A stretch of DNA of 49,347 nt. It comes from Streptosporangiaceae bacterium (GTDB lineage: Bacteria; Actinomycetota; Actinomycetes; Streptosporangiales; Streptosporangiaceae). The notes under the pieces are model-generated. The model ran no database searches. It was not told the origin of the DNA and saw only the letters and a list, made by a program, of their open reading frames with translations. The position numbers and the translations under genes are program-made. The stretch is taken from positions 1 to 49,347 of the forward strand of contig JAOPYH010000246.1 of assembly GCA_025964715.1 (NCBI GenBank), given 5' to 3'. How positions within the stretch are numbered: the stretch's first letter is position 1; every line of letters begins with the position of its first letter. This document shows, one piece after another, positions 7,268 through 16,665 of the stretch.

Positions 7268-8056
7268 TCAGGTGCCTGTGACGTTGCGCTCGTAGACCAG
7301 CCGCAGGCCGATCAGCGTGAGCCACGGCTCGAAGACGTCGATCGTGCGTGCCTCGTCGAGGACGAGCGGGGCCAGTCCACCGGTGGCGACCACGGTGACG
7401 TCGTCGGGTTTGTCGGACAGTTCCTCCGACATCCGGTCCACGACCCCGTCGACCTGGCCGGCGAAGCCGTAGATGATCCCCGACTGCAGTGCCTCGACCG
7501 TGTTCTTGCCGATCACGCTGCGCGGCCGGATCAGTTCGACCTTGTGCAGCTGTGCGCCGCGTGCCGAGAGGGCGTCCACCGCGATCTCGATGCCCGGGGC
7601 GATCGCACCGCCGAGGTACTCGCCCTTGGCCGAGACGGCATCGAAGGTGGTGGCGGTACCGAAGTCGACCACGATCGCCGGCCCGCCGTACAGGTGAATC
7701 GCGGCGAGGGCGTTGACGATGCGGTCGGAGCCGACCTCTTTGGGGTTGTCCATCCGGACGGGGACGCCCGTCTTCACCCCCGGCTCCACGATGACCGCGT
7801 TGACGTCGCCGTAGTAGCGGCGGCACATCTCCCGCATCTCGTGGAGTACGGACGGCACGGTCGAGCACAGCGCGATGCCGTTGATGTCGGTGTCGGCGAG
7901 CAGCCGGCTCTGCTGCACGAGCCCCTGGAGGACCACGGCGATCTCATCGGCGGTTCGCCGGGAGTCGGTGTTGATCCGCCAGTGTTCGATCACCTCCTCG
8001 CCCTCGAACAGTCCGAGGACGGTGTGGGTATTGCCAACGTCGATCGTGAGCAGCAT
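7268..8056 (-). CDS. coaX: Type III pantothenate kinase
   Basis: 262 residues. It has the ASKHA-fold signatures of CoaX: DVGNTHTVLGLF at 6-17 (phosphate loop), GSDRIVNALAA in the middle and DFGTATTFDAV after it, with a late VVATGGLAP segment. It phosphorylates pantothenate, the first committed step to coenzyme A, and needs a monovalent cation; the family is not feedback-inhibited by CoA. Upstream panC and panD make pantothenate, so the unit covers the path from beta-alanine to 4'-phosphopantothenate. The ATG follows GGGGACC. Separated from nadC by 81 bases containing a hairpin. Confidence 0.96.
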   Translation of the reverse strand: MLLTIDVGNTHTVLGLFEGEEVIEHWRINTDSRRTADEIAVVLQGLVQQSRLLADTDINGIALCSTVPSVLHEMREMCRRYYGDVNAVIVEPGVKTGVPVRMDNPKEVGSDRIVNALAAIHLYGGPAIVVDFGTATTFDAVSAKGEYLGGAIAPGIEIAVDALSARGAQLHKVELIRPRSVIGKNTVEALQSGIIYGFAGQVDGVVDRMSEELSDKPDDVTVVATGGLAPLVLDEARTIDVFEPWLTLIGLRLVYERNVTGT

Positions 8057-8104
8057 CAGGTCCCCGCCGAATTAGTGGTCGCGTCCTGTGTGGCGAACGG
8101 TCGT

Positions 8105-8124
8105 CGTCCTGCAGGGGCAGGACG
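8105..8124 (-). terminator. Intercistronic hairpin between nadC and coaX
   Basis: CGTCCTGC-AGGG-GCAGGACG, a perfect eight-pair stem with a four-base loop, lies between the nadC stop and the coaX start. With no T-tract it could be a weak terminator, attenuator or RNA-processing site that sets the ratio of the two halves of the operon. Confidence 0.45.
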
Positions 8125-8137
8125 CCGGCCGCTCACC

Positions 8138-9025
8138 TCAGCCCAGACTCCGGCCGACGAAGTCCAGGCCGATGTCGAGGGCGGGCGCCGAGTGCGTCAG
8201 CGCGCCAACGGCAAGGTAGTCCACCCCGGTCACAGCCACATCTCGAGCCCCGTCAAAGGTAAGCCCCCCGCTCGCCTCGAGCTCCGCCCGGTCCCCCACG
8301 AGGTGTACGGCGTCGGTGAGCTGTCCGACGGTCATGTTGTCCAGCAGGATCGATCGGGCGCCGGCCTCGAGGGCCTCCCGCACCTGTTCGAGGGTGTCGC
8401 ATTCGACCTGGATGTGCAGGTCCGGATAGCGGGCTCTGATGGCCTGGTAGGCCTTCGTCACCGAGCCGGCCGCGGCGACGTGATTGTCCTTGATCAAGGC
8501 GGCGTCGTGCAGGCCCATCCGGTGGTTGACCCCTCCGCCGCACCGGACGGCGTACTTCTGCAGACCCCGCATCCCGGGCAGCGTCTTGCGGGTGTCCCGC
8601 ACGCGCGCCTTCGTGCCGTCGAGGGCGTCGGCCCAGCGGCGGGTGAGCGAGGCGATCCCGGACAGGTGGGTGAGCAGGTTCAGCACCGTGCGCTCGGCGC
8701 GCAGCAACGCAAGGGTCGGGCCGGTGGCCGCGAGCAGCACGTCGCCGGCCCTGACCCGCTGCCCGTCGGCGGCTCGCCGCTCCAGCGCGACGTCGCCGTA
8801 CCGCTCGGCCAGGGCCTCCAGGACCACTTCGGCGACCGGCAGGCCCGCGGCGACCCCGTCCTGGCGTGCGGTGAACTCGCCGGTGGAGACGTGGTCCGGG
8901 CCGAAGATCGGCTCACTCGTGACATCGACCTCGCCGTCCTCGGCCAGTGCCGTCCGAACGAGGTCGTCCACAGCCTGTGGATCGAGGCCCGCGTCCCTGA
9001 GCCGGGTTTCCAGCTCTGGCGTCAT
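8138..9025 (-). CDS. nadC: Nicotinate-nucleotide pyrophosphorylase (carboxylating), quinolinate phosphoribosyltransferase
   Basis: 295 residues from the ATG at 9023-9025, which overlaps the nadB stop as ATGA. It converts quinolinate and PRPP to nicotinate mononucleotide, CO2 and pyrophosphate. Family motifs are present: ALAEDGEVDVTSEPIF near the N-terminus, LNLLTHLSGIASLT, DTRKTLPGMRGLQKYAVRCGG with the substrate-binding Arg/Lys cluster, NHRMGLHDAALIKDNH, and VECDTLEQ, ILLDNM and LEASGG on the barrel strands. Coupled to nadB, which makes the iminoaspartate precursor. nadA (quinolinate synthase) is not in this window. Confidence 0.97.
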   Translation of the reverse strand: MTPELETRLRDAGLDPQAVDDLVRTALAEDGEVDVTSEPIFGPDHVSTGEFTARQDGVAAGLPVAEVVLEALAERYGDVALERRAADGQRVRAGDVLLAATGPTLALLRAERTVLNLLTHLSGIASLTRRWADALDGTKARVRDTRKTLPGMRGLQKYAVRCGGGVNHRMGLHDAALIKDNHVAAAGSVTKAYQAIRARYPDLHIQVECDTLEQVREALEAGARSILLDNMTVGQLTDAVHLVGDRAELEASGGLTFDGARDVAVTGVDYLAVGALTHSAPALDIGLDFVGRSLG

Positions 9026-10716
9026 CTCATCTCCTCGGGGGTCCTGCGCGATGCGGGGGCCGGTTCGTAGGCGGTCGACAGCCGCCCGCCGGACAGCGCG
9101 CTCACCAGGTGGCCGTGCCAGGCGGCGTCGTCGCGGTCGGGGAAGTCCTCCCGCCAATGGGTCCCCCGGGTCTCCTGGCGGCGGCGGGCCGCGGTCACGA
9201 TCGCGGTGGCCACGGTGTGCAGGTTCGTGGCCTCCCACGCCGCCACCCCCGGCCGCTCCGAGCGCCGCCGGGCCAGCGCGGCGAGCTCGCGCTCCGCCGC
9301 CGCGAGGCCCTCGGCGCTGCGGAGCACTCCGGCGTGGGAGGTCATGATCCGCTGGATCTCGCCCCGGACGGACGGATCCAGCAGTCCCGCCGGGCCGTCG
9401 GCTCCCGCGTCCGGCCGTGCTCTCGCAGTCGACGGCGCCACGGCGGGCGCCCCGGCGAGATCCGCGAAGCCGAGCGCCGTGCCGATGCGCTCGGCGAAGA
9501 CCAGGCCCTCGAGCAGCGAGTTGGAGGCGAGCCGGTTGGCGCCGTGCACACCCGTGCAGGCGACCTCGCCGCAGGCGTACAGGCCCGGCACCGTGGTCCG
9601 TCCGAACAGGTCCGTGCGGACCCCGCCGCTGGAGTAGTGCGCGGCCGGCACGACCGGGATCGGCTGGGTCACCGGGTCGATCCCGTGGCTGCGGCAGCTG
9701 GCCAGAATGGTGGGGAACCGCCGCTCCCAGGTCCGGGCGCCCAGGTGGCGGCCGTCCAGAAAGACGTGGGACGCGCCGGTCTCGCGCATCCGGTTCATGA
9801 TCGCCTTGGCGACGACGTCCCGCGGCGCGAGGTCGGCCAGCTCGTGCCGCCCGGCCATGAAGCGCTCTCCCGCCGCGTCGACAAGGTGGGCGCCCTCACC
9901 CCGCACCGCCTCGGAGATCAACGGCTGCTGGCCATTGGCCGAGTCGCCGAGCCACAGGACGGTGGGGTGGAACTGCACGAACTCCAGGTCCGCCACCGCG
10001 GCGCCGGCCCTCAGCGCGAGTGCGACCCCGTCACCGGTGGAGACGGCCGGGTTGGTGGTCGCGGAGAACACCTGGCCGAGCCCGCCGGTCGCGAGCACCA
10101 CCGCACGTGCCCGTACGGCTCCCACGCCGTCGCGCCGGCCCTCTCCCATCACGTGCAGGGTCACCCCTGCCGCCCGGCCCTCGGCGCACACCAGGTCGAG
10201 GACGAGCGCGTGCTCGATCACCTCCACGCCGTCCGTGGCCTTGCGGGCGGCGAGGAGCGCGCGGCTGATCTCCGCACCCGTCGCGTCGCCGCCGGCGTGG
10301 GCGATGCGGCGGCGGTGGTGCCCACCCTCGCGGGTGAGCGCGAGGGCGCCGTCGGGAGCCCGGTCGAACACCGTCCCGAGGTCCACGAGCCGCCGTACGG
10401 CCTCGGGACCCTCGGTGACGAGCACCTGTACGGCCTCGTCGTCGCACAGCCCGACACCGGCCGTGAGCGTGTCGCCCAGGTGCTCCCGCGGGCTGTCGTC
10501 GGGTGCCAGGGCGGCCGCGATGCCGCCCTGGGCCCAGCGGGTGGACCCCTCGTCCAGCAGCGCCTTGGTGACGAGCAGGACCTTGCCGTACGGGCGGGCG
10601 CGCAGTGCGGCGACCAGGCCGGCGATGCCGGAGCCGATCACGACCACGTCGGCGTCGACCGTCCAGCCCGGCGCCGGAGCGGCGAGGTGTCCGGCGAGCG
10701 GAACCGCTGACGCCAT
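9022..10716 (-). CDS. nadB: L-aspartate oxidase
   Basis: 564 residues from the ATG at 10714-10716, chosen because GGAAGG (10724-10729) sits seven bases upstream; the ATG at 10722 and TTG at 10734 lie too near or before that site. FAD-binding N-terminus VVVIGSGIAGLVAALRA, then STRWAQGGIAAAL, a TREGGHHRRRIAH segment, ATGGLGQVFSATTNP, QFHPTVLW, and the C-terminal flavin site VPGLYACGEVACTGVHGANR followed by ASNSLLEGLVF. It oxidises aspartate to iminoaspartate for NAD synthesis, normally with oxygen or fumarate as acceptor. Translationally coupled to nadC. The panD stop is 81 bases upstream on the same strand. Confidence 0.96.
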   Translation of the reverse strand: MASAVPLAGHLAAPAPGWTVDADVVVIGSGIAGLVAALRARPYGKVLLVTKALLDEGSTRWAQGGIAAALAPDDSPREHLGDTLTAGVGLCDDEAVQVLVTEGPEAVRRLVDLGTVFDRAPDGALALTREGGHHRRRIAHAGGDATGAEISRALLAARKATDGVEVIEHALVLDLVCAEGRAAGVTLHVMGEGRRDGVGAVRARAVVLATGGLGQVFSATTNPAVSTGDGVALALRAGAAVADLEFVQFHPTVLWLGDSANGQQPLISEAVRGEGAHLVDAAGERFMAGRHELADLAPRDVVAKAIMNRMRETGASHVFLDGRHLGARTWERRFPTILASCRSHGIDPVTQPIPVVPAAHYSSGGVRTDLFGRTTVPGLYACGEVACTGVHGANRLASNSLLEGLVFAERIGTALGFADLAGAPAVAPSTARARPDAGADGPAGLLDPSVRGEIQRIMTSHAGVLRSAEGLAAAERELAALARRRSERPGVAAWEATNLHTVATAIVTAARRRQETRGTHWREDFPDRDDAAWHGHLVSALSGGRLSTAYEPAPASRRTPEEMR

Positions 10717-10797
10717 GAGCATGCCTTCCGTCAAGTGGCCATTTTCGTCACTATGACATTAACCCATGGCCCGCGTCGATTCGGAGGCTCTCCTGAC

Positions 10798-11220
10798 CTA
10801 GTCGTGCGGGAGGACGGCGTCGCCGCGGACCTGGTCCGTGCCCGGGACCGGCTCGGCCGGGTCGGAACCGAGCTCGATGATGTGGTTGGCGCTGTCGACG
10901 TGGACCACCCGCGGCTCGAAGGCGCGTGCGTCGGCGTCGCTCATGGCCCCGTAGCTGATGATGATCACCAGGTCGCCGGGCCGGACCAGCCTGGCGGCGG
11001 CGCCGTTGATGCCGATGACGCCCGTGCCGCGGGTGCCGGCGATGACGTAGGTCTCCAGCCGTGCCCCGTTGTCGATGTCGACGATGTGCACCTGCTCGCC
11101 TGGCAGCAGGTCGGCGGCGTCCATGAGGTCCTGATCGATCGTCACCGACCCCACGTAGTGCAGGTCGGCCTGGGTCACCGTGGCACGGTGGATCTTGGAC
11201 TTGAACATGGTCCGGTACAT
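10798..11220 (-). CDS. panD: Aspartate 1-decarboxylase (pyruvoyl enzyme) precursor
   Basis: 140 residues if the second of two adjacent ATG codons (11218-11220) is used, which places the self-cleavage site at Gly24-Ser25 (HYVGSVT) as in characterised PanD. The first ATG (11221-11223) overlaps the panC stop as ATGA and has a GGAGGAG site close by, so either start is possible. [20 protein letters not shown] is typical, as are the late LVIIISYG and [10 protein letters not shown]. The precursor cuts itself to form a pyruvoyl group and decarboxylates aspartate to beta-alanine for pantothenate. A normal PanD ends soon after; here an acidic tail of about 20 residues follows. Confidence 0.95.
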   Translation of the reverse strand: MYRTMFKSKIHRATVTQADLHYVGSVTIDQDLMDAADLLPGEQVHIVDIDNGARLETYVIAGTRGTGVIGINGAAARLVRPGDLVIIISYGAMSDADARAFEPRVVHVDSANHIIELGSDPAEPVPGTDQVRGDAVLPHD

Positions 11221-12092
11221 CATGACTCCTCCGCGGGGAAGCTCAGGGGCATGTTGTCGATCAGATGGGTGGTGCCGACCTTGCCCGCTACGGCGAGCAC
11301 CGCCGGGCCGGTGTGCAGGCTGTCGACCCCGGTGAACGTGGCCGGGTCGATGAGCGCGAGATAGTCCAGGACCAGCGGCGGATCGGCCTCGGCGGCATCG
11401 TCGAGGACCTCCTGGGCCGCCCGGAGCACCTCGTCGGGGCCCTTTGTGACCAGCTCGGCTCCGGTCCGCAGGGCCAGCGACAGCACCAGCGCGGTCCGCC
11501 GCTCCGCCGCCGACAGGTAGCGGTTCCGGCTGGACAGCGCGAGACCGTCCGGTTCCCGTACGGTCGGGCAGCCCACGATCTCCACGGGCACGTCGAGGTC
11601 GCGCGCCATGCGGCGGATGGCCGCGAGCTGCTGGGCGTCCTTCTCGCCGAAGAGCGCGTGCGTGGGACGGACCAGGTTGAACAGCTTCGTCACCACGGTC
11701 AGGACACCGTCGAAGTGCCCGGGCCGTTGGATCCCCTCCACCACGGCGCCCATCCGTCCGGAACTCACCGTCACCTCGGGGGTGGCCGGATACATCACCT
11801 CGGGCGCCGGGGCGAACACCAGATCCACGCCCTCTTCCTCACACGCCCTGATGTCGTCGGCGAACGTACGGGGGTAGCGGTTGAGGTCCTCGCCGGGCCC
11901 GAACTGCAGCGGGTTGACGAAGATGCTCACGGCCACCACGTCGGCGAGCTCACGAGCACGCCGGATGAGCGACCGGTGGCCCTCGTGCAGCGCGCCCATG
12001 GTGGGCACCAGAGCAAGCGTCCGCTCACGGACGTCCTCGCGTGCGGCGGCGAGCTCGTCGCGTGTCGCGGCGATGAGGGGTTTCAATGTCAC
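11220..12092 (-). CDS. panC: Pantothenate synthetase
   Basis: 290 residues from a GTG at 12090-12092, preceded by GGAAAGGGACC; the in-frame ATG 21 bases earlier has no ribosome site. It condenses pantoate and beta-alanine using ATP. Nucleotidyl-transferase motifs are clear: [18 protein letters not shown] (HIGH-like), [36 protein letters not shown], and ALSSRNRYL (KMSKS-like). It overlaps panD at its 3' end and follows the DUF2520 gene by about 30 bases, as in Mycobacterium. Confidence 0.97.
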   Translation of the reverse strand: MTLKPLIAATRDELAAAREDVRERTLALVPTMGALHEGHRSLIRRARELADVVAVSIFVNPLQFGPGEDLNRYPRTFADDIRACEEEGVDLVFAPAPEVMYPATPEVTVSSGRMGAVVEGIQRPGHFDGVLTVVTKLFNLVRPTHALFGEKDAQQLAAIRRMARDLDVPVEIVGCPTVREPDGLALSSRNRYLSAAERRTALVLSLALRTGAELVTKGPDEVLRAAQEVLDDAAEADPPLVLDYLALIDPATFTGVDSLHTGPAVLAVAGKVGTTHLIDNMPLSFPAEES

Positions 12093-12124
12093 GGTCCCTT
12101 TCCGTACACCCATCAGTCGGCCGG

Positions 12125-13048
12125 TCAGTCGGCCAGCGCCTCGAGGAGGCGCTCCGCGTCCGCCGGCTTGAGCAGTCCGGCGGCCAGCGCCCGGTCGGCG
12201 GTCAGCCGTGCCAGGGCGATGTAGGCCCGGCGTCCCGCTGGGGAGACCCGGGCCAGCTCGGCGATGTGGTCGGCCACGGTCGCGGCGTCCCCGCGGGCCA
12301 CCGGGCCGGTGAGGCCGTTCATCCCGAGCCGGAGCGCGTTGTCGAGCGCGGCCCCGAGCAGCGGACCGAGCATCCTGCCGGGGTCCTCCACGCCGGCCGC
12401 CCCGAGCAGGTCCATCGACTCCACGACCAGCGTGACCAGATGGTTGGCACCCCCGGCCAGAGCCGCGTGGTAGAGCGCCCGCTTGTCCTCGGGGATCCAG
12501 ACCGGCTCGCCGCCCATCTCCACGACCAGCGCCTCGGCGACCGGGCGCAGCGCGTCCGGCGCGGTCACCCCGAACGAGATGCCCGCGAGCCGGTTCACGT
12601 CCTCGGGCCGGCCGGTGAAGGTCATGACGGGATGGATGGCCATCGGGAGCGCCCCGGCCCGGGTGGCCTCGTTGAGCACGCCGAAGCCGTAGCGGCCGCT
12701 GGAGTGGACGAGCAACGTCCCGGCCACCGGCACCTCGGTAGCGACGAGCCCGGACACGAGCTGCGGCAACGCCTCGTCGGGGACGGTGAGTAGCACCAGG
12801 TCCGCTGCCTCGACGACCTCCTGCGGGGTCGCGAGGACCACACCGGGCAGCCGGAGGGCGGCTCGGTGCCGGGACTCTTCGGAGACCGCCGACGCGGCCA
12901 CGACGCGATGCCCGGCGAGCGAGAGAGCCGCGCCGAGTGCGGTGCCGACCCGCCCCGCGCCGATCACTCCGACGGAGAGCCGGCCGGGCCGGTCTTCAGG
13001 CCTCGCCCCGCCCGCGGGCATGGACGACGGCACATCTTGTGGGTCCAC
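12125..13048 (-). CDS. Rossmann-fold and DUF2520 domain protein
   Basis: 307 residues from a GTG at 13046-13048; an ATG at 13019-13021 would give a shorter protein starting just before the dinucleotide fold. The frame is open far upstream but that part is antisense-like to the ABC permease. The N-terminal fold has LSVGVIGAGRVGTALGAALS (GxGxxG); the C-terminal part is a helical DUF2520 domain (FTGRPEDVNRLAGISFGV, ALYHAALAGGANHLVTLV). It resembles NADP-dependent ketopantoate-reductase-like enzymes. Its conserved place just before panC (Rv3603c in Mycobacterium) makes a ketopantoate-reducing or pantothenate-linked role likely but unproven here. Confidence 0.85.
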   Translation of the reverse strand: MDPQDVPSSMPAGGARPEDRPGRLSVGVIGAGRVGTALGAALSLAGHRVVAASAVSEESRHRAALRLPGVVLATPQEVVEAADLVLLTVPDEALPQLVSGLVATEVPVAGTLLVHSSGRYGFGVLNEATRAGALPMAIHPVMTFTGRPEDVNRLAGISFGVTAPDALRPVAEALVVEMGGEPVWIPEDKRALYHAALAGGANHLVTLVVESMDLLGAAGVEDPGRMLGPLLGAALDNALRLGMNGLTGPVARGDAATVADHIAELARVSPAGRRAYIALARLTADRALAAGLLKPADAERLLEALAD

Positions 13049-13103
13049 TTCGTTCCAGTCCTCTGCCGGGTACCGGACGTTGCGGACAACAGGGTACCCG
13101 GAT

Positions 13104-13154
13104 GCGCACGTGTTCGATCGCCGAGCCGAGCACGGCGATCGAACACGTGCGCAC
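13104..13154 (-). terminator. 21-pair perfect inverted repeat after the ABC operon
   Basis: Arms 13104-13124 and 13134-13154 are exact reverse complements with a nine-base loop. The hairpin sits 23 bases beyond the ABC permease stop and 56 bases before the DUF2520 start on the same strand, so it most likely ends the ABC transcript and insulates the panC operon. There is no T-run, as is common in high-GC actinobacteria. Confidence 0.75.
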
Positions 13155-13176
13155 CAGCACGAACGATGCCCCGTGG

Positions 13177-15681
13177 CTACTCGGCAGCCAGCGACTCCAC
13201 GATAGAGGCCCGGGCCGCCCGGCGAGCGGGCAGCACCGCCGCCATCACCCCGGCCAGGCCGGCGAGGACCACGAAACCGATGACCTGCGCGTAGGGGAGC
13301 CGGAACAACATTCCCGCGACGGCCGAGCGCGTCCCGGCCCAGCCGAACACGATGCCGAGGACCACGCCGGTCAGCGCGCCGATCATCGCCATGATCATGG
13401 CCTCCACCGAGAGCATCCGGCGGAGCTGACCCCGGGTGAGCCCGAGGGCCCGCAGCAGCGCGGACTCCCGGGTCCGCTCGACCACGGACAGGGTGAGCGT
13501 GTTGGCGATGCCGAACAGTGCGATCACGATCGCCAGGCCCAGCATCCCGCCGAAGACCATGAGCATCGTGTCGATCGCCCCGCTGAGGTCGTCCTTCGTC
13601 GACCCCGCCGACGCGACCTTGACCGCCGGATAGGGTTTCACGGCCGCGTCGATCACAGGCCGGAGCCCCGCCGCGTCCGTGCCGGCCTTGGCCTTGACAT
13701 AGACCGCCTCGTCCCCCACCGCGCCGAAATACGCCTGGTGGTCGCTCTCCGGCACGATCGCACCGGGGAGTGGCGTGTCTCCGCCGTACACGACCGACAC
13801 GGCGACCCGCCTGGGGCCGTGCGGGGTGATGATCTCGAAGGTCTGGCCGACCCGCGCGCCCCCCTTGCTGCCCTCGTACATCGCTATGGTCCCCGGGCGC
13901 AGGGCCGCGAAGGAGCCGCTCGTCACCTTGGGCTTGATCACCGTGCCGAGCGACGACCGGGTCACCGTGCCGATCTGCCAGCGCGTACCGTCCACTCGTA
14001 CATCGCCCATCCGGACCTCGGTGACCGAGCCGATCCGCGGATCGGCCCGCAGGCTCTCGGCGAGCGTCCGTGGCATCGCGACGTCGGCGCCCGACTGTCC
14101 CTGGAGCGCGTAGTCGACGGGGAACTGCTGCTCCAGCTCGTGGGCGACGGTGGCCTTGACGCTCCCGCCCATCACCGCGAAGAGGGTCATCAGCCCGACG
14201 CCTATGGTCAGCGCGATCGTGGTGGTGGCGGTCCGCTTCGGCGACCGGCGCGAGTTCTCCATGGCCAGCCGTCCGGAGGCGCCCGCGAACCGCGCCGGGA
14301 CCGCGCCGAAGAGGCCGGCCAGGGGGCGGACCAGGGCGGGCATGAGGGCGATGACGCCGAGGATGGTCAACGCGCCGCCGAGCGCGGTGACGAGCATGGC
14401 GTCCTGGCCGGGGTCGAGAGCGAACGTACCGAGGCCGGTCAGCCCGAGACCGAGGCAGCCGAGCACGACCGCCACCGCGGTGCGCAACCACCCGAGGCGA
14501 AGGCGTCCCGTGCCGGGCTCCGGCTCCTGGCGCAGCGCCGTGACGGGCGCGACCCTGGTGGCCGCCCGGGCCGGCAGCAGCGCGGAGATCACCGTGATGA
14601 CGACCCCGGCCGGCAGCGCCACCACGACGGTGCGCAGGCCGAGGGTGTAAGCACCCGCCGGCAGGTCCGCGCCCGCGGATTTGATCCCGAGGAGTGCTCC
14701 GGCTCCCAGCACGGCCCCGACGGCGATCCCGAGCAGGGACCCGATCAGGCCGATGACCACCGCCTCCACCACAACTCCGCCGAAGACCTGCCGGCGGGTC
14801 GCTCCGACACAGCGGAGGAGCGCCAGTTCCCGCATCCGCTGGGCGATCAGGATGGCGAAGGTGTTGTAGATGACGATCGCCGAGACCAGCAGGGACACGA
14901 GCCCGAACATCAGCAGGATGGTCCGCAGCTTGTCGCCGCCGAGGCCGTTCTCGGCGGCGAGCCGGTCGCCGAGCTCCTGGCCGGTGACCACCTCCTGGGA
15001 TCCGCCGGCCGCCGCGGCGACCGTGTCCTTCGACACCGTGCCGGCGAGATCGATCTCGGTGTAGCCCTTCTTCCCGGTCATCACGGCCGCGGCGTCGGGT
15101 GTGAACCCGACCGCGCCGTAGAGGGACGCCGCGGAGTCGACGCCGATCGTCACCGTGCCGACAAGCCGGAAGGGGTGTGGCCTGCCCTGGGGGTCCAGGA
15201 CCTTGATCGTGTCGCCCACCCGGTAACCGGTCGCCTTGGCGGTGCTCTTGGTCAGCACCGCCTCCGCGGCCGAGGCGGGCGCCTTGCCGGTCACGACCTG
15301 GTAGCGCCGCAGCGGGCCCGGAGGCGCGAGCGACAGTCCCACGGTGGGCGAGTCCCCGTACGCCCGGCCGTCCTTGCCGACCAGTGCGGCGTTTCCGTGG
15401 ACGACGCCGTGCGCCGCGGTCACGCCGGGCAGGCCGCGGAGCTTGGGCAGGAGCTCTGGAGACAGGGTCCGGTCCTCCTCGTCGGAGGCCGGGTCCGGCA
15501 GGACCGCGACGGCCACCTTGCCGGCGGAGCCGGCGAACTGCTGGTCGTAGCCGGCCTGGATGGTGTCGGTGAGCACGAACGTGCCGGAGATGAACCCGAC
15601 ACCGAGCGTGATGGCGAGCGCGGTCATCAGGAGCCGGGCCTTGTGGGCGAGCAGCCCGGCCAGTGTGGTCTTCAGCATCAT
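13177..15681 (-). CDS. FtsX/MacB-type ABC transporter permease with two FtsX domains
   Basis: 834 residues. The first membrane helix is near the N-terminus (LLMTALAITLGVGFISGTFV), followed by a large extracellular domain (about 45-240), an FtsX block of three helices (about 260-380, ILLMFGLVSLLVSAIVIYNTFAIL and RMRELALLRCVGATRRQVFG), two more helices (about 400-455), a second extracellular domain and a second FtsX block at the C-terminus (LGIANTL-like region, RTRESALLRALGLTRGQLRR). This is the long permease type paired with a single ATPase in actinobacteria, generally moving peptides, lipoproteins or signals out of the membrane. The ATG overlaps the ATPase stop as ATGA. Substrate unknown. Confidence 0.92.
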   Translation of the reverse strand: MMLKTTLAGLLAHKARLLMTALAITLGVGFISGTFVLTDTIQAGYDQQFAGSAGKVAVAVLPDPASDEEDRTLSPELLPKLRGLPGVTAAHGVVHGNAALVGKDGRAYGDSPTVGLSLAPPGPLRRYQVVTGKAPASAAEAVLTKSTAKATGYRVGDTIKVLDPQGRPHPFRLVGTVTIGVDSAASLYGAVGFTPDAAAVMTGKKGYTEIDLAGTVSKDTVAAAAGGSQEVVTGQELGDRLAAENGLGGDKLRTILLMFGLVSLLVSAIVIYNTFAILIAQRMRELALLRCVGATRRQVFGGVVVEAVVIGLIGSLLGIAVGAVLGAGALLGIKSAGADLPAGAYTLGLRTVVVALPAGVVITVISALLPARAATRVAPVTALRQEPEPGTGRLRLGWLRTAVAVVLGCLGLGLTGLGTFALDPGQDAMLVTALGGALTILGVIALMPALVRPLAGLFGAVPARFAGASGRLAMENSRRSPKRTATTTIALTIGVGLMTLFAVMGGSVKATVAHELEQQFPVDYALQGQSGADVAMPRTLAESLRADPRIGSVTEVRMGDVRVDGTRWQIGTVTRSSLGTVIKPKVTSGSFAALRPGTIAMYEGSKGGARVGQTFEIITPHGPRRVAVSVVYGGDTPLPGAIVPESDHQAYFGAVGDEAVYVKAKAGTDAAGLRPVIDAAVKPYPAVKVASAGSTKDDLSGAIDTMLMVFGGMLGLAIVIALFGIANTLTLSVVERTRESALLRALGLTRGQLRRMLSVEAMIMAMIGALTGVVLGIVFGWAGTRSAVAGMLFRLPYAQVIGFVVLAGLAGVMAAVLPARRAARASIVESLAAE

Positions 15682-16469
15682 GCCCCCAGCCGCTTGAGCT
15701 GGTCGAGGACGCTGTCCGGCGTCGGCTGGAAGAGCTCGGAGACCAGCGCGCCGTCGTGGAGGAAGACCACCCGGTCGGCGTACGAGGCCGCCACGGGGTC
15801 GTGAGTCACCATGACGATGGTCTGGCCCATCTCGCGGACCGACGCGCGCAGGAAGCCGAGCACCTCCGCGCCGGCCCGCGAGTCCAGGTTGCCCGTGGGC
15901 TCGTCAGCGAAGATCACCTCAGGGCGGGAGACGAGCGCGCGGGCGCACGCGACCCGCTGCTGCTGGCCGCCGGACAGTTCCGAAGGACGATGACTCAGCC
16001 GCTGGCGGAGTCCGACGATGTCGATGACGTGGTCGAACCACTGCCGGTCCACCTTGCGGCCGGCCAGCTCGAGCGGGAGCAGGATGTTCTGTTCGGCGGT
16101 CAGCGTCGGCAGCAGGTTGAACGCCTGGAAGACGAACCCGATCCGCTCACGCCGCAGCAGGGTGAGCCGCTTGTCGCCGAGCCGGGTGATGTCGACGTCG
16201 CCGATCATCACCGATCCCTGGCCCACGACGTCCAGGCCCGCGAGGCAGTGCATGAGAGTGGATTTGCCGGATCCGGACGGGCCCATGATCGCGGTGAACC
16301 GCCCGCGGGCGAAACCGACGCTCACCCCCCGCAGAGCGTGGACCGCCGCGTCGCCCGAGCCGTAGACCTTGCTCACCCGCGTGGCCGAGACCGCCGGCGA
16401 GGCGGGGTTCACCGGGGCCCCTTGAGGCCCGAAGCCCTGTGCGGGCGCGTTGGCGAGACTGCCGTTCAC
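15678..16469 (-). CDS. ABC transporter ATP-binding protein (MacB/LolD type)
   Basis: 263 residues from a GTG with AGGAG six bases upstream. Walker A GPSGSGKST, Q-loop FVFQAFNLLPTLTAEQNILLP, signature LSGGQQQRVACARAL, Walker B VIFADEPTGNLDS and switch MVTHDPVAASYADRVV are all complete. These features mark the MacB/LolD/FtsE branch, which powers FtsX-type permeases by pulling on them rather than by forming a channel. It is the first gene of the two-gene operon with the permease. A Pro/Ala-rich stretch of about 28 residues precedes the domain. Confidence 0.95.
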   Translation of the reverse strand: MNGSLANAPAQGFGPQGAPVNPASPAVSATRVSKVYGSGDAAVHALRGVSVGFARGRFTAIMGPSGSGKSTLMHCLAGLDVVGQGSVMIGDVDITRLGDKRLTLLRRERIGFVFQAFNLLPTLTAEQNILLPLELAGRKVDRQWFDHVIDIVGLRQRLSHRPSELSGGQQQRVACARALVSRPEVIFADEPTGNLDSRAGAEVLGFLRASVREMGQTIVMVTHDPVAASYADRVVFLHDGALVSELFQPTPDSVLDQLKRLGA

Positions 16470-16665
16470 GTGCGACTCCTAGCTGTTGTGGATCAACGAT
16501 GCCCACACTAGAAACCGGCGGAGATCCTGCCATCGCCCGCGAGATCGGCCTTCGCCTGCGCCATTCGGCCAGCCGTACGGCCGGCCTGCGACCTGAGGCT
16601 GACGCCGCCGTCCTCCCGGCTGCCTACCTCGGTCGTGTCCCGGAAGCCGTCTCGCCGGGAGAACG

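Noticed and set aside
7112..9070. 652-residue open frame on the plus strand across coaX and nadC
   Set aside because: Spans two well-recognised genes on the minus strand and has antisense composition.
13049..14491. Long upstream extension of the DUF2520 frame giving an apparent 788-residue protein
   Set aside because: The first 465 or so residues lie within the ABC permease gene in another frame of the same strand and are Arg/Gly/His-rich without family resemblance; a GTG at 13046-13048 gives a normal-length protein.
12937..15804. 955-residue open frame on the plus strand opposite the ABC permease
   Set aside because: Composition is His/Arg/Asp/Gly-rich as expected for antisense of a high-GC gene; no ribosome site and no recognised domain, while the minus strand encodes a clear FtsX permease.
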